This document shows positions 23,730 to 33,289 of a stretch of 37,299 nt of DNA, one piece after another. The stretch comes from Aquabacterium soli (lineage in GTDB: Bacteria > Pseudomonadota > Gammaproteobacteria > Burkholderiales > Burkholderiaceae_C). The notes below the pieces were generated by a model, which ran no database searches, was not told the DNA's origin, and saw nothing but the letters and a program-made list of their open reading frames with translations. Position numbers and translations under genes: made by a program. The stretch's first letter is position 1; each line of letters starts with the position of its first letter. The stretch covers positions 37,013 to 74,311 of the forward strand of contig NZ_RSED01000022.1 of NCBI RefSeq assembly GCF_003933735.1, read 5' to 3'.

Positions 23730-25943
23730 ATGGCCGTGACCACCAATCTGCTTTCTTTGTGGCCGCGCAAGCGCGTGCCGCTCATCCTGCAGTCGGAGGC
23801 GGCCGAGTGCGGGCTGGCCTGCCTGGCCATGATCGCCAGTGCGCATGGACATGAGACCGACCTGCTGACCCTTCGCCGGCGCTTCGAGCTGTCCTCACGC
23901 GGGGCCACGCTGGCGCGGCTGATGGAGATCGCCGAGCAGCTGGGCTTCGCCAACCGCGCCGTGCGGCTGGAGCTGGATGAGCTGCCACAGCTGCAGGTGC
24001 CCTGCATCCTGCATTGGGACCTGAACCACTTCGTCGTGCTGGTCAAGGCCGATGCCCAGCGCATCACCATCCATGACCCGGCACTGGGCGAACGCACACT
24101 CGCCATGAAGGAGGTCAGCCCTCACTTCACCGGCGTGGCGCTGGAGCTCAGCCCCAGCGCGGCCTTCCAGCGCAAGGAAGACAAGACCCCGTTCGATCTG
24201 CGCGTGCTGTTCACCGGCCAGCACGGACTGTGGCGAGCCTTCGGGCAGATGGCGCTGCTGTCCATCGTGCTGGAGATCTTCGCGATCCTGATGCCGATGC
24301 TCAGCCAGTGGATCATCGACGACGTGATCGTGACGCGTGACACGCCCCTGCTGGCCATGCTGGCCCTGGCCACCTTCCTGCTGGCGGCCATGTCGCTGGG
24401 CACCAAACTGCTGCGCACATGGGTGGTGCTGGGCGCCAGCCTGTCTTGGCGCGTGTCGTCCAGCGCCAATGTGTTCCGCTACATGCTCAAGCTGCCCCTG
24501 TCCTACTTCGACAAGCGGCACACGGGCGATGTGCTCTCGCGCTTCGGCTCCGTGCACGAGATCCAGGACACCATCACCAACCATTTGGTGGAGGCCGTGC
24601 TCGACGGCGTGGTCAGCCTGGTCACGCTGGGCCTGATGTTCATGTACAGCCCCACCCTGGCGCTGATCGTGCTGGCCGTGGCGGTGATCCAGGCCATCGT
24701 GCGCTTCGCGGTGTTCAAGCCCTACCGCCAGGCCGCCGAAGAGACCATCGTGCGCGAGGCCACGGCCCAGACCTTCCTGCTCGAGACCCTGCGTGGCGTG
24801 GCCGCCATCAAGTTCTTCGCCAAACCCAACTGGCGCGTGGGCGGCTGGATGAACCAGCAGGTGGCCCTGGTCAATGCCACCGTGAGGCAACAGCGCGTGA
24901 GCATGTTCTACCAGGGCGTCAACGGCGTGGTCGGCGCGGTGGAGCAGGCCCTGGTGCTGTACCTGGCTGCCAGCATGATCCTGGAAGGGCAGTTCTCCAT
25001 CGGCATGATGGTGGCCTTCATCGCCTACAAGGGCCAGTTCCTGCAGCGCACGGGCGAGCTGCTCGAACGCGTGATCAGCCTGCGCCTGCTCAAGCTGCAG
25101 GGCGAGCGCCTGGCCGACATCGTGCTGAGCGAGACCGAGACCGCCTCGTCCGCGCAGGCCGCGGCCGGCCTGCGCGGCGACGGCCCCATGACGCTCGAAC
25201 TGCGCAACATCACCTTCCGTTATGCGGCCGATGAAGAACCCGTGCTGGACGACGTGAGCCTGATCCTGCGCACCGGCCAGGCCGTGGCCGTGGTGGGGCC
25301 TTCGGGCTGCGGCAAATCCACCCTGCTCAAGGTGCTCTCAGGCCAGGTGCAGCCCGAATCGGGCGAGGTGCTGCTCAATGGCGTGCCCATGGCCCGCCTG
25401 GGCTCGGAGGCCTTCCGCTCGGTGCTGGGCACCGTGTTCCAGGATGACCAGCTGTTCTCGTGCTCCATCTACGACAACATCGCCATGAACGACACCGAGG
25501 CCACGCCCGAGAAGGTGATGGAGGCCGCACGCCTGGCCTGCGTGCACGACGACATCGCCCGCATGCCCATGGCCTACCAGACCCTGGTGGGCGGCATGGG
25601 CGCCACCCTGTCGGGCGGGCAGAAGCAGCGCGTGCTGCTGGCCCGGGCCTTGTACAAGAAGCCCCGCTTCCTGCTGCTCGATGAATACACCAGCCACCTG
25701 GATTTCGACACCGAACATCATGTGCAGCAATCCATCAACGCGCTGGGCTGCGGGCGCTTCATCATCACCCACCGCCAGCACAGCCTGAGCCCTGGCGACG
25801 AGGTCTACATGCTCTGGGGTGGCAAGCTGATGAAGCCCGCCGAATTCGAGCAGCGCCTGGCGGCGTCCACCGCGGCCATGCCTCATGCGTTGCGTGGAGA
25901 AGACCCACCCTCAACCCAGGCCTTGCAAGCGCCGCCCGCCTGA
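23730..25943 (+). CDS. C39-peptidase ABC transporter (CvaB-like) for double-glycine peptides
   Basis: Exporter that cuts the leader and drives export, 737 residues. N-terminal C39 peptidase (about 15-140) with the full triad: C27 in QSEAAECGLACLAMI, H100 in LHWDLNHFVVLVK and D116 in TIHDPALG; it is not one of the inactive C39-like domains of haemolysin exporters. A six-helix membrane domain follows (about 165-450), then an ATPase with Walker A GPSGCGKST (523-531), signature LSGGQ (627-631), Walker B D651/E652 and switch H681. The peptide gene upstream carries a leader that fits this peptidase. Last gene of the cassette. Confidence 0.95.
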   Translation: MAVTTNLLSLWPRKRVPLILQSEAAECGLACLAMIASAHGHETDLLTLRRRFELSSRGATLARLMEIAEQLGFANRAVRLELDELPQLQVPCILHWDLNHFVVLVKADAQRITIHDPALGERTLAMKEVSPHFTGVALELSPSAAFQRKEDKTPFDLRVLFTGQHGLWRAFGQMALLSIVLEIFAILMPMLSQWIIDDVIVTRDTPLLAMLALATFLLAAMSLGTKLLRTWVVLGASLSWRVSSSANVFRYMLKLPLSYFDKRHTGDVLSRFGSVHEIQDTITNHLVEAVLDGVVSLVTLGLMFMYSPTLALIVLAVAVIQAIVRFAVFKPYRQAAEETIVREATAQTFLLETLRGVAAIKFFAKPNWRVGGWMNQQVALVNATVRQQRVSMFYQGVNGVVGAVEQALVLYLAASMILEGQFSIGMMVAFIAYKGQFLQRTGELLERVISLRLLKLQGERLADIVLSETETASSAQAAAGLRGDGPMTLELRNITFRYAADEEPVLDDVSLILRTGQAVAVVGPSGCGKSTLLKVLSGQVQPESGEVLLNGVPMARLGSEAFRSVLGTVFQDDQLFSCSIYDNIAMNDTEATPEKVMEAARLACVHDDIARMPMAYQTLVGGMGATLSGGQKQRVLLARALYKKPRFLLLDEYTSHLDFDTEHHVQQSINALGCGRFIITHRQHSLSPGDEVYMLWGGKLMKPAEFEQRLAASTAAMPHALRGEDPPSTQALQAPPA

Positions 25944-26028
25944 ACGAGACTTTTGACAGACTCTGTGCGTTTTCGTGCAGGCGACGCCGGGAAACCCCGA
26001 TAACCTGCGCGCGCCCAAGTTGAAGAGC

Positions 26029-27219
26029 ATGCCCACCATGGATCCGTCACGGACCCCGTCCCCTGCCATCCCCCATCCGGAATCGCCCGACCCGACGCCC
26101 AGTGCGCCGGGCCGCTCGCGCACGCCGTGGGTGGCGCTGGGCGATCTGGTCCTGAGCACGGACACCCTGCAGCGGCTGCGCATCAGCCGCTCGCTCACGG
26201 CCATGCTGGTGTTCGCCGTGTGCATCGGCGCCACCGAGTACGCCCAGTACCACGGCGTGATCGCGCTGGGGCCGGCGCGCTGGTTGCAGGCCACCCTGCT
26301 GGCCTGGGTCGTGCTCATCTATGCGGTGCTGCGCTCAGGCGTGAACCTGCGTTTCGACGACCCGGCCCTGAGCCTGTTGCAGATCCTGGGGGCACAGACC
26401 TGGGTGGCCGCCGCCTATGTGATCTGCCATCCCTTCCGGGGCGCCCTGATGATGCTGCTGGCCCTGGTGCTGGTCTTTGGCATTTTCAACCTCAGCGCGC
26501 GTGAGCGGCGCCTGAGCAATGTCTACAGCGTGGTGTTGATGAGCGCCGTCATGCTGCTGACAGCCCACATCCATCCCGACAGCGCCATGCTGGAGGTCGT
26601 GCACTTCGTGCTGATGGCCACCATCCTGCCCGTGGTGACGGTGCTGGGTGCGCAGATGGCCACCACGCGCGCCCACCTCAAGGCCAAGAAGGAAGCACTG
26701 GAACATGCCCTGCAGCGCATCCAGGCCATGGCCATCCGCGACGAGCTGACGGGCCTGTTCAATAGGCGCCACATGATGGAAATGCTGGAGCAGCAGATCA
26801 AGCGCCAGGAGCGCACCGGCAAGCCCTTCACCCTCTGCTTGATCGACCTGGACCATTTCAAGCGCATCAACGACACCTATGGCCACGGGGCCGGCGACGA
26901 GGTGCTGCGCCACTTCGCCGAGATTGCCCAGTACACGCTGCGTGAAACCGACGTGCTGGCCCGCTGGGGCGGCGAAGAATTCATGCTGATGCTGCCCGAC
27001 ACCCCCGCCGATGCGGGCTCGCTGAGCATCGAGCGCATCCGCAAATCACTGATGCACGCACCGCTGGTGCCCGAGCTGCCCGAGCTGCACGTCACCTTCT
27101 CGGCCGGGCTGATGGAGTTCCACACGGGTGATGAGATGCGCACCGCCATCGAGCACGCCGACCGGGCCCTGTACCAGGCCAAGAGCGACGGCCGGGACTG
27201 CACCCGGGTGTACGCCTGA
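26029..27219 (+). CDS. Membrane-bound diguanylate cyclase (GGDEF)
   Basis: c-di-GMP synthase of 396 residues. A Pro/Ser-rich N-terminus of about 45 residues precedes six hydrophobic helices (about 55-215) with short loops, then a linker helix and a GGDEF domain with IRDELTGLFNRRHMMEMLEQ, LIDLDHFKRINDTYGHGAGD and the active-site motif GGEEF (314-318). An RxxD product-inhibition site (RETD) stands five residues before it, so a working cyclase with feedback control is expected. Start at 26029 (MPTMDPSR) is preferred because GAAGAG lies close upstream; an in-frame GTG at 25975 and an ATG at 26038 are alternatives. The sensed signal is unknown. Confidence 0.9.
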   Translation: MPTMDPSRTPSPAIPHPESPDPTPSAPGRSRTPWVALGDLVLSTDTLQRLRISRSLTAMLVFAVCIGATEYAQYHGVIALGPARWLQATLLAWVVLIYAVLRSGVNLRFDDPALSLLQILGAQTWVAAAYVICHPFRGALMMLLALVLVFGIFNLSARERRLSNVYSVVLMSAVMLLTAHIHPDSAMLEVVHFVLMATILPVVTVLGAQMATTRAHLKAKKEALEHALQRIQAMAIRDELTGLFNRRHMMEMLEQQIKRQERTGKPFTLCLIDLDHFKRINDTYGHGAGDEVLRHFAEIAQYTLRETDVLARWGGEEFMLMLPDTPADAGSLSIERIRKSLMHAPLVPELPELHVTFSAGLMEFHTGDEMRTAIEHADRALYQAKSDGRDCTRVYA

Positions 27220-27234
27220 GGTGCAGCCGCGTGC

Positions 27235-27894
27235 TCAGAGCACCGGCGGGCGCCGCAGGTGCTGGGCCGAGGTCACGCCCATCGACACGTAGATGCTGGT
27301 GACCGCGTCCATGCCGATGTCGGCCGGTGTGACCCACGCCTGGGGTACGTAGAGCAGGCCGCCGCCCACGGGCACGGGCGCCGTGGGCACCAGCACGCCG
27401 AAGTAGAGCTGTCCGTCCATCTCGATCGGCTCGGGGGTGGACAGCAGGCCCAGCACCTTCACGCCGCCTTCGCCCCCAAAGGTGCACCACACGGCGCTCA
27501 TGGATTTGAGCCCGTCGGAATCGCGCTGGCTGAGCAGATCCACGAACTTGCGGACCAGATCGTACACATTGCGCACCAGCGGGATGCGGCTGACCAGGGC
27601 GTTGACGGCGGTTTCCAGGCCCCGCTGCAGCTCGGCCTGCACCAGCAGACCCAGCGCGAACACGGCCCCGGCAAAAAACAGGATGCCCAGCAGGTAGCCC
27701 AACGCTTCGGAGCCCCCGAGACCCAGCCCCAGCCCCACGAACAGCTGCCCCACGAAACTGTGTGGTCCCAGCCATGAATAGAGCAGGCGCATCGCCCACA
27801 CGAACACCGCCACCGTGGCCAGCAAGGGCAAGGCGGCCAGCAGGCCGGTCAAGAAGGTGCGGGCCAATTGCCGCAGGGGGCGGTTCAGGGACAT
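27235..27894 (-). CDS. DUF502 family membrane protein
   Basis: Inner-membrane protein of 219 residues and unknown function. Two hydrophobic segments near the N-terminus (about 12-34 and 57-87) are followed by the DUF502 core: VSRIPLVRNVYDLVRKFVDL, then FGVLVPTAPVPVGGGLLYVP and DIGMDAVTSIYVSMGV. The start at 27894 was chosen because the first family-like residues follow it; the frame is open 27 codons further. Convergent with the GGDEF gene, stops 15 nt apart, with only a small GTGCT/AGCAC hairpin there. Confidence 0.88.
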   Translation of the reverse strand: MSLNRPLRQLARTFLTGLLAALPLLATVAVFVWAMRLLYSWLGPHSFVGQLFVGLGLGLGGSEALGYLLGILFFAGAVFALGLLVQAELQRGLETAVNALVSRIPLVRNVYDLVRKFVDLLSQRDSDGLKSMSAVWCTFGGEGGVKVLGLLSTPEPIEMDGQLYFGVLVPTAPVPVGGGLLYVPQAWVTPADIGMDAVTSIYVSMGVTSAQHLRRPPVL

Positions 27895-28052
27895 GGGCGG
27901 AGAGCGCCCGGGTTGGAGCCCGGGTTCTGGACGTTGATGATCAGGGCCATTATCCAGGCTGGGGATAGAACCCATGCGGCGGGCGGGAACCCCTGGCTAC
28001 ACTGGCTCTCCAACACGGCCCACGCCTTGATCGCACATCCTGCCGGACACCC

Positions 28053-28718
28053 ATGCACCAATCCACACGACCACAGCGCCCCAAGGCCATCCCGAGCCTG
28101 CTCGCAGCCCTGTGCGTGGCCATGACGGCTTGCGCCCAGACCTCTCCGCCACAAGACGCCAAGGCATCTTCTGCCGACACCGCACCTGCCGCGAACACGG
28201 CGTCCTCTCGAACGGCCGCCTATGCCGGCCATTTTGAGTCAGGGTGCCAGCAACTGGGCGAGGCGTTCTACACCCGCGACCTGATCGACCTGGCCCCGGC
28301 GGGCACTGGCATCGAAGCACGGTACGCCAAAGCGATCCATGACGCCGAGGGCTGCGCCCCGGCCAGCCTGGTCGTGATCTTCCACATGCCCGCTGTGCAG
28401 TGGTCCTTTGACGGCACAACCCAGATCCAGGGGCGCACGGTGGATCGAATCCAGACCAAACCCATCAAGGGGGGGCAGCTCACGGCCAGCCACGCCCGTG
28501 CCGGCTGGCTCGGAGAAACCCCCACACAGTTCCTGTTGCAACGCCACGGTCAGGGCAAGGGCCTGCCGGTCGACAAGACCGTGGACCAGGTTCCTGCCAA
28601 AGAGCTGCGCCTCGTGGAGGGCACGCGCCTGTACACCAGCGCAGGCGATGCCCCGCCGGACGCCTATCCGACCGACCTGGATCTGGACGACTACCTGGAG
28701 CGCAAGCCCGCGCCCTGA
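28053..28718 (+). CDS. Putative lipoprotein, not recognised
   Basis: 221 residues. The N-terminus is a signal peptide of lipoprotein type ending CVAMTAC (Cys27; Met at -3 is a less usual lipobox residue), followed by a low-complexity Ala/Ser/Thr/Pro stretch to about 55. The rest (VVIFHMPAVQWSFDGTTQIQ, VDKTVDQVPAKELRLVEGTR, acidic DLDLDDYLERKPAP end) matches no family I know. One further cysteine pair (C65 and C100) could form a disulfide. TACACT at 27998-28003 might be its -10 element. It lies 132 nt before leuS and is probably a separate unit. Confidence 0.75.
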   Translation: MHQSTRPQRPKAIPSLLAALCVAMTACAQTSPPQDAKASSADTAPAANTASSRTAAYAGHFESGCQQLGEAFYTRDLIDLAPAGTGIEARYAKAIHDAEGCAPASLVVIFHMPAVQWSFDGTTQIQGRTVDRIQTKPIKGGQLTASHARAGWLGETPTQFLLQRHGQGKGLPVDKTVDQVPAKELRLVEGTRLYTSAGDAPPDAYPTDLDLDDYLERKPAP

Positions 28719-28751
28719 TGCGTCCACCGCGCGCCACCGGGGCCGCCTTCC

Positions 28752-28757
28752 TATAAT
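28752..28757 (+). promoter_or_regulatory. TATAAT -10 element upstream of leuS
   Basis: Perfect -10 hexamer TATAAT, 94 nt before the leuS start. No good -35 is seen 17 nt upstream, in a very GC-rich stretch. Downstream of it the leader contains the interrupted repeat CAGGCGC (28793-28799) / GCGCCTG (28821-28827). Confidence 0.5.
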
Positions 28758-28850
28758 CGCCACTCTTTCCCCGGAATTTCCCGAAATTGCCACAGGCGCG
28801 CCCCTGCCACCGCGGGGGCAGCGCCTGATCTTGTCTTTGTGGTGACCCCC

Positions 28851-31547
28851 ATGAGCTCCGCGACCGAAAACGCCTCCCAGAACTACGACCCTCGCGCCGT
28901 CGAAAGCCGCGCCCAGGCGCACTGGCAGGCCCGCGACGCCTACCGCGTCACCGAAGACAAGACCAAGAAGCCCTTCTACGCCTGCTCCATGCTGCCCTAC
29001 CCCAGCGGCAAGCTGCACATGGGCCACGTGCGCAACTACACGATCAACGACATGCTCACGCGCCACCTGCGCATGAACGGTCACAACGTGCTGATGCCCA
29101 TGGGCTGGGACGCCTTCGGACTGCCGGCCGAGAACGCCGCACTCAAAAACAAGGTGCCGCCAGCCGCCTGGACCTACGACAACATCGCCTACATGAAGAA
29201 GCAGATGAAGGCGATGGGGCTGGCAATCGACTGGAGCCGCGAGGTCGCCACCTGCCAGCCCAGCTACTACAAGTGGAACCAGTGGCTGTTCCTGAAGATG
29301 CTGGAGGCCGGCATCGCCGAGCGCCGCACGCAGACCGTGAACTGGGATCCGATCGACCAGACCGTGCTGGCCAACGAGCAGGTGATCGACGGGCGCGGCT
29401 GGCGCTCTGGCGCCCTCGTTGAAAAGCGCGAGATTCCCGGCTACTACCTGAACATCGTCAAGTACGCCGATGAACTGCTGAGCGCTGTCGCCAATCCGCA
29501 AGACAAGAACTACCTCAGCGGCTGGCCCGAGCGTGTGCGCCTGATGCAGGAGAACTGGATCGGCAAGTCGCAGGGCGTGCGCTTCGCCTTTCCGCACGAC
29601 ATCAAGGGCGCCGATGGCCAGGCCATCAACCACGGCCAGTTGTGGGTCTTCACCACGCGCGCCGACACCATCATGGGCGTGACCTTCTGCGCCGTGGCCC
29701 CCGAGCATCCGCTGGCCACGCACGCCGCGGCGATCAAGCCCGAACTGCAGGCCTTCATTGATGAGTGCAAGCAGGGTGGCACCACCGAGGCCGAACTGGC
29801 CACGCAAGAGAAGAAGGGCGTGCCCACGGGCCTGTTCGTCACGCACCCGCTCACCGGCGAGCAGGTCGAGGTGTGGATCGGCAACTACGTGCTGATGTCC
29901 TACGGCGACGGCGCCGTGATGGGCGTGCCGGCGCACGACGAGCGCGATTTCGCGTTCGCGAAGAAGTACGGCATCGCCATCAAACAGGTGATCGCGGTCG
30001 AGGGCGAGACCTTCGACACCGCTGCCTGGAAGGAAGGCTACGGCGACAAGCAAAAGGGCGTGTGCATCAACAGCGGCGCGCTCGATGGCCTGAACCACAA
30101 GGACGCCGTGGACACGGTGGCCGGGCTGCTCTCGGCCAAGGGCATCGGCGAGAAGAAGACCACCTGGCGCCTGCGCGACTGGGGCATCAGCCGCCAGCGC
30201 TACTGGGGCACCCCCATCCCCATCATCCACTGCGGTGATTGCGGGGCCGTGCCCGTGCCTGAGCAAGACCTGCCCGTCGTGCTGCCCGAAGACGTGGTGC
30301 CCGATGGCAGCGGCAACCCACTCAAGACCCGCCTTGATTTCCTGAACGTGGGCTGCCCGAAGTGCGGCAAGCCCGCCCAGCGCGAAACCGACACGATGGA
30401 CACCTTCGTGGATTCGAGCTGGTACTTCATGCGCTACACCTGTGCCGACAACACGCAGGCCATGGTCGACGAGCGCACCGAGTACTGGATGGGCGGCGCC
30501 AACGCCCCGGGCGACCGCGGCATGGACCAGTACATCGGCGGCATCGAGCACGCCATCCTGCACCTGCTGTATGCGCGCTTCTGGACCAAGGTGATGCGCG
30601 ACCTGGGCCTGACCAAGGTGGACGAGCCCTTCAAGAAGCTGCTCACCCAGGGCATGGTGCTCAAGCACGCTTACTCCCACAAGCCCGAAGGCGCCGGCAA
30701 GAACTACTACTGGGAACACGAGGTCGAGGTCGAGCGCAACGCGCACGGCCAGATCACGGGCGGCAAGCTCAAGCAGGACGGCACCGTGCTGGACTACGAG
30801 CTGACCACCATGTCCAAATCCAAGAACAACGGCGTGGATCCGCAGGCCCTGATCGACACCATGGGCGCCGACACCGCCCGCCTGTTCGTGATGTTCGCCT
30901 CGCCGCCCGAGCAGACGCTGGAGTGGAACGACGCCGGCGTGGAAGGCGCGCACCGCTTCGTCAAGCGCGTGTGGAACTTCGGCGCCAAGAACGCCGAGGC
31001 GCTCAAGGCCGCAGGCGCCGTGGTGCAGGGCGAACTGAGCGCCGATGCCAAGGCCCTGCGCCGCGAGGTGTTCGTGGTGCTCAAGCAGATCAGCTACGAC
31101 TACGAGCGCATGCAGTACAACACCGTGGCCTCCGGCGCCATGAAACTGCTCAATGCGCTCGAAGGCCACAAGGGCACGAGCGCCCAGGATCTGAGCGTGC
31201 TGCGTGAAGGCTTCGGCGTGCTGCTGCGCAGCCTGTACCCGGCCTGCCCACACCTCACTCACGTGCTGTGGGAAGACCTGGGCTATGCCGCCGAACGAGG
31301 CATGGGCGACCTGCTGGATGCGCCCTGGCCCACCGTGGTCGACGAGGCCCTGGTGCAGGACGAGATCGAACTGATGCTGCAGGTCAACGGCAAGCTGCGC
31401 GGCTCGGTCAAGGTCAGCCCGACTGCCGACAAGGCCACCATCGAGGCCGCCGCCCTTGCACATGAAGAGTTCATCCGCTTCAGTGAAGGCAAGCCGGCCA
31501 AGAAGGTTGTGGTGGTGCCGGGCCGCCTGGTCAACGTGGTGGTGTAA
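28851..31547 (+). CDS. leuS: Leucyl-tRNA synthetase
   Basis: Charges tRNA-Leu with leucine; class Ia synthetase with an editing domain. 898 residues, slightly longer than the E. coli enzyme (860). HIGH motif as HMGH at 56-59 ([15 protein letters not shown]), KMSKS loop as TMSKSKNNG with M at 654, and the CP1 editing blocks [20 protein letters not shown] and [14 protein letters not shown]. The ATG at 28851 has GGTGA about 7 nt upstream; GTG codons at 28839 and 28842 are in frame but less likely. First gene of the run leuS-lptE-holA, a standard order in Proteobacteria. Confidence 0.98.
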   Translation: MSSATENASQNYDPRAVESRAQAHWQARDAYRVTEDKTKKPFYACSMLPYPSGKLHMGHVRNYTINDMLTRHLRMNGHNVLMPMGWDAFGLPAENAALKNKVPPAAWTYDNIAYMKKQMKAMGLAIDWSREVATCQPSYYKWNQWLFLKMLEAGIAERRTQTVNWDPIDQTVLANEQVIDGRGWRSGALVEKREIPGYYLNIVKYADELLSAVANPQDKNYLSGWPERVRLMQENWIGKSQGVRFAFPHDIKGADGQAINHGQLWVFTTRADTIMGVTFCAVAPEHPLATHAAAIKPELQAFIDECKQGGTTEAELATQEKKGVPTGLFVTHPLTGEQVEVWIGNYVLMSYGDGAVMGVPAHDERDFAFAKKYGIAIKQVIAVEGETFDTAAWKEGYGDKQKGVCINSGALDGLNHKDAVDTVAGLLSAKGIGEKKTTWRLRDWGISRQRYWGTPIPIIHCGDCGAVPVPEQDLPVVLPEDVVPDGSGNPLKTRLDFLNVGCPKCGKPAQRETDTMDTFVDSSWYFMRYTCADNTQAMVDERTEYWMGGANAPGDRGMDQYIGGIEHAILHLLYARFWTKVMRDLGLTKVDEPFKKLLTQGMVLKHAYSHKPEGAGKNYYWEHEVEVERNAHGQITGGKLKQDGTVLDYELTTMSKSKNNGVDPQALIDTMGADTARLFVMFASPPEQTLEWNDAGVEGAHRFVKRVWNFGAKNAEALKAAGAVVQGELSADAKALRREVFVVLKQISYDYERMQYNTVASGAMKLLNALEGHKGTSAQDLSVLREGFGVLLRSLYPACPHLTHVLWEDLGYAAERGMGDLLDAPWPTVVDEALVQDEIELMLQVNGKLRGSVKVSPTADKATIEAAALAHEEFIRFSEGKPAKKVVVVPGRLVNVVV

Positions 31548-31557
31548 GGTGCCCAGC

Positions 31558-32124
31558 ATGAACCGCCGCGCCCTGCTCACCTCCAGCACCGCCCTGGCCG
31601 CAACCGCCTTGCTGGCGGCCTGCGGCTTCCAGCTTCGCCAGCCGCCCAGGATGGTCTTTCGCACGGTCTCGCTGTCGGGTTTTGCGAACAACTCGCCCAT
31701 GGCCACCGAGCTGGCCCGCGCACTGGAAGACAGCGGCGTCACCGTGATCGAGACGGCCTTGCAGGTGGCCGCTGCCGCATCGGCCGCCTCGGGGGCTGCC
31801 CCCGCGTGGCTGGCCTCGCACGTCACGTTGCAAGCACTCAACGACACGCGCGACGAAGCCGTGGCCTCCACCACGGCCTACAGCCAGGTGCGCGACCTCA
31901 GCATCCGCACCTTCTTCAAGTTCCAGGTGCTGCGTGGCGATGGCAGCGTGCTGATCCCTCCGACCGAGCTCAACCTGGCGCGCGACATCGCCTACAACGA
32001 GAAGGATGCCCTGGCCAAGCAGGAAGAATCCGCCAGCCTGCACCGCGCCATGCAGACCGACATCGTCGCGCAGACGCTGCGCCGCCTGTCCGTGATCCGC
32101 CCCTCGCAGCTCACGCAGCCCTGA
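31558..32124 (+). CDS. lptE: LPS-assembly lipoprotein LptE
   Basis: Outer-membrane lipoprotein that plugs the LptD barrel and places LPS on the cell surface. 188 residues with a signal peptide ending in the lipobox LLAAC, followed directly by GFQLRQP, a start typical of LptE. Further support is the position between leuS and holA. Its ATG has AAGGTG about 7 nt upstream and lies 10 nt after the leuS stop. A short Ala-rich insert (AAAASAASGAAP, about 67-78) is a local oddity. Confidence 0.94.
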   Translation: MNRRALLTSSTALAATALLAACGFQLRQPPRMVFRTVSLSGFANNSPMATELARALEDSGVTVIETALQVAAAASAASGAAPAWLASHVTLQALNDTRDEAVASTTAYSQVRDLSIRTFFKFQVLRGDGSVLIPPTELNLARDIAYNEKDALAKQEESASLHRAMQTDIVAQTLRRLSVIRPSQLTQP

Positions 32125-32139
32125 GGCCCGGGCACACCC

Positions 32140-33234
32140 ATGCAACTGCGCCACGACCAGCTGGCCGAGCACCTGCGCAAGGCCGGGCCTTCCGGCCTCA
32201 AGCCGGTCTACACCCTGCATGGCGACGAGGCCCTGCTGGCGCAGGAGGCCGCCGACGCCATCCGCGCCACCGCCCGCCAGGCCGGCTTCACCGAGCGGCA
32301 AGTCTTCACCGTGGCCGGCGCCCACTACGACTGGGGTGGCGTGCTGGGCGCGGCCAGCGCCATGTCGCTGTTCGGTGACCGGCAGTTGATCGAGATCCGC
32401 ATCCCCTCGGGCAAGCCCGGCAAGGACGGATCGCAAGCACTGCAGAGCTATTGCGAACAGGCCGTCGGCAACGATGGCCTGCTCACCATCGTCAGCCTGC
32501 CCCGCCTGGACAAGACCCAGCAGGGCAGCGCCTGGTTCACCGCGCTCGATGGCGCCGGCCTCAATGTGCGCTGCGATCCGGTCGAGCGCCAGGCCCTGCC
32601 GCTGTGGATCGCCCAGCGCCTGGCCGCGCAGGGCCAGCAGGTCGAGCCCGGCGAGGCTGGCCAGCGCACCCTGGCCTTCTTCGCCGACCGTGTCGAAGGC
32701 AACCTGCTGGCCGCGCACCAGGAGGTGCTCAAGCTGGGCCTGCTGCACCCGCCAGGCACGCTCAGTTTCGACCAGATCGACGCGGCCGTGGTCGATGTGG
32801 CGCGCTTCAATGTCTTCAAGCTCAGCGAGGCCGTGCTGGGCGGCCACACCGCCCGCGCCCTGCGCATGATCGAAGGCCTGCAGGCCGAGGGCGAAGCCGC
32901 CGTGCTGGTGCACTGGTCGCTCAGCGACGACATCCTGGGCCTGCACCGCGCCCGCCAGGCGCTGGACGCCGGCAAGCCCCTGCCCATGGTGCTGCGCGAG
33001 CAGCGCGTGTGGGGCCCGCGCGAGCGTCTGTTCGAGCGCGTGCTGCCGCAACTGCGCGGCGCCACCACGGCCCGCCTGGTGCATGCCGCCAGCATCGTCG
33101 ACGGCATCGTCAAGGGCCTGCGCCACCCGCAGTGGCCCGATGAGCCCTGGCAGGCCCTGGCCCGCCTGGCGCTGATGCTGTGCCGCGCCGCAGCGCCATC
33201 CCCCGCACGCGAGGGGAGGCGCGGGGAAACCTGA
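32140..33234 (+). CDS. holA: DNA polymerase III subunit delta
   Basis: Clamp-loader subunit that opens the beta clamp ring. 364 residues. Recognisable blocks: VYTLHGDEALLAQEAADAIR near the N-terminus, AMSLFGDRQLIEIRIPSGKP, NLLAAHQEVLKLGLL, and FNVFKLSEAVLGG. It follows lptE by 15 nt, the classical arrangement. The last dozen residues (SPAREGRRGET) are a loose basic tail. Confidence 0.95.
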   Translation: MQLRHDQLAEHLRKAGPSGLKPVYTLHGDEALLAQEAADAIRATARQAGFTERQVFTVAGAHYDWGGVLGAASAMSLFGDRQLIEIRIPSGKPGKDGSQALQSYCEQAVGNDGLLTIVSLPRLDKTQQGSAWFTALDGAGLNVRCDPVERQALPLWIAQRLAAQGQQVEPGEAGQRTLAFFADRVEGNLLAAHQEVLKLGLLHPPGTLSFDQIDAAVVDVARFNVFKLSEAVLGGHTARALRMIEGLQAEGEAAVLVHWSLSDDILGLHRARQALDAGKPLPMVLREQRVWGPRERLFERVLPQLRGATTARLVHAASIVDGIVKGLRHPQWPDEPWQALARLALMLCRAAAPSPAREGRRGET

Positions 33235-33257
33235 GCCTGGCCCACCGGGGGCCCCCC

Positions 33258-33263
33258 TATAGT
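33258..33263 (+). promoter_or_regulatory. Possible -10 element of the acyltransferase-like gene
   Basis: TATAGT, one mismatch from TATAAT, 26 nt before the ATG at 33290 and behind a run of G and C. A transcription start near 33270 would give a short leader. No -35 was found. Confidence 0.35.
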
Positions 33264-33289
33264 CAAGCTGCGTTCAACACCTTGCAGCC

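Noticed and set aside
25996..26003. CCCGATAA, one base off the FliA -10, before the GGDEF gene at 26029
   Set aside because: Nothing like a sigma-28 -35 element lies 11-12 nt upstream, and the match is expected by chance in this base composition.
28718..28756. Possible 12-codon leader peptide before leuS, starting at the ATG overlapping the preceding stop
   Set aside because: It has only one leucine codon at its end and would finish inside the TATAAT element, so it is not on the leuS transcript.
28239..31874. Very long minus-strand open frame (about 1,211 codons) opposite leuS
   Set aside because: It is antisense to clearly coding leuS and lptE. Its product is His/Val/Gly/Ala-rich without domains, the usual shadow frame in GC-rich DNA.
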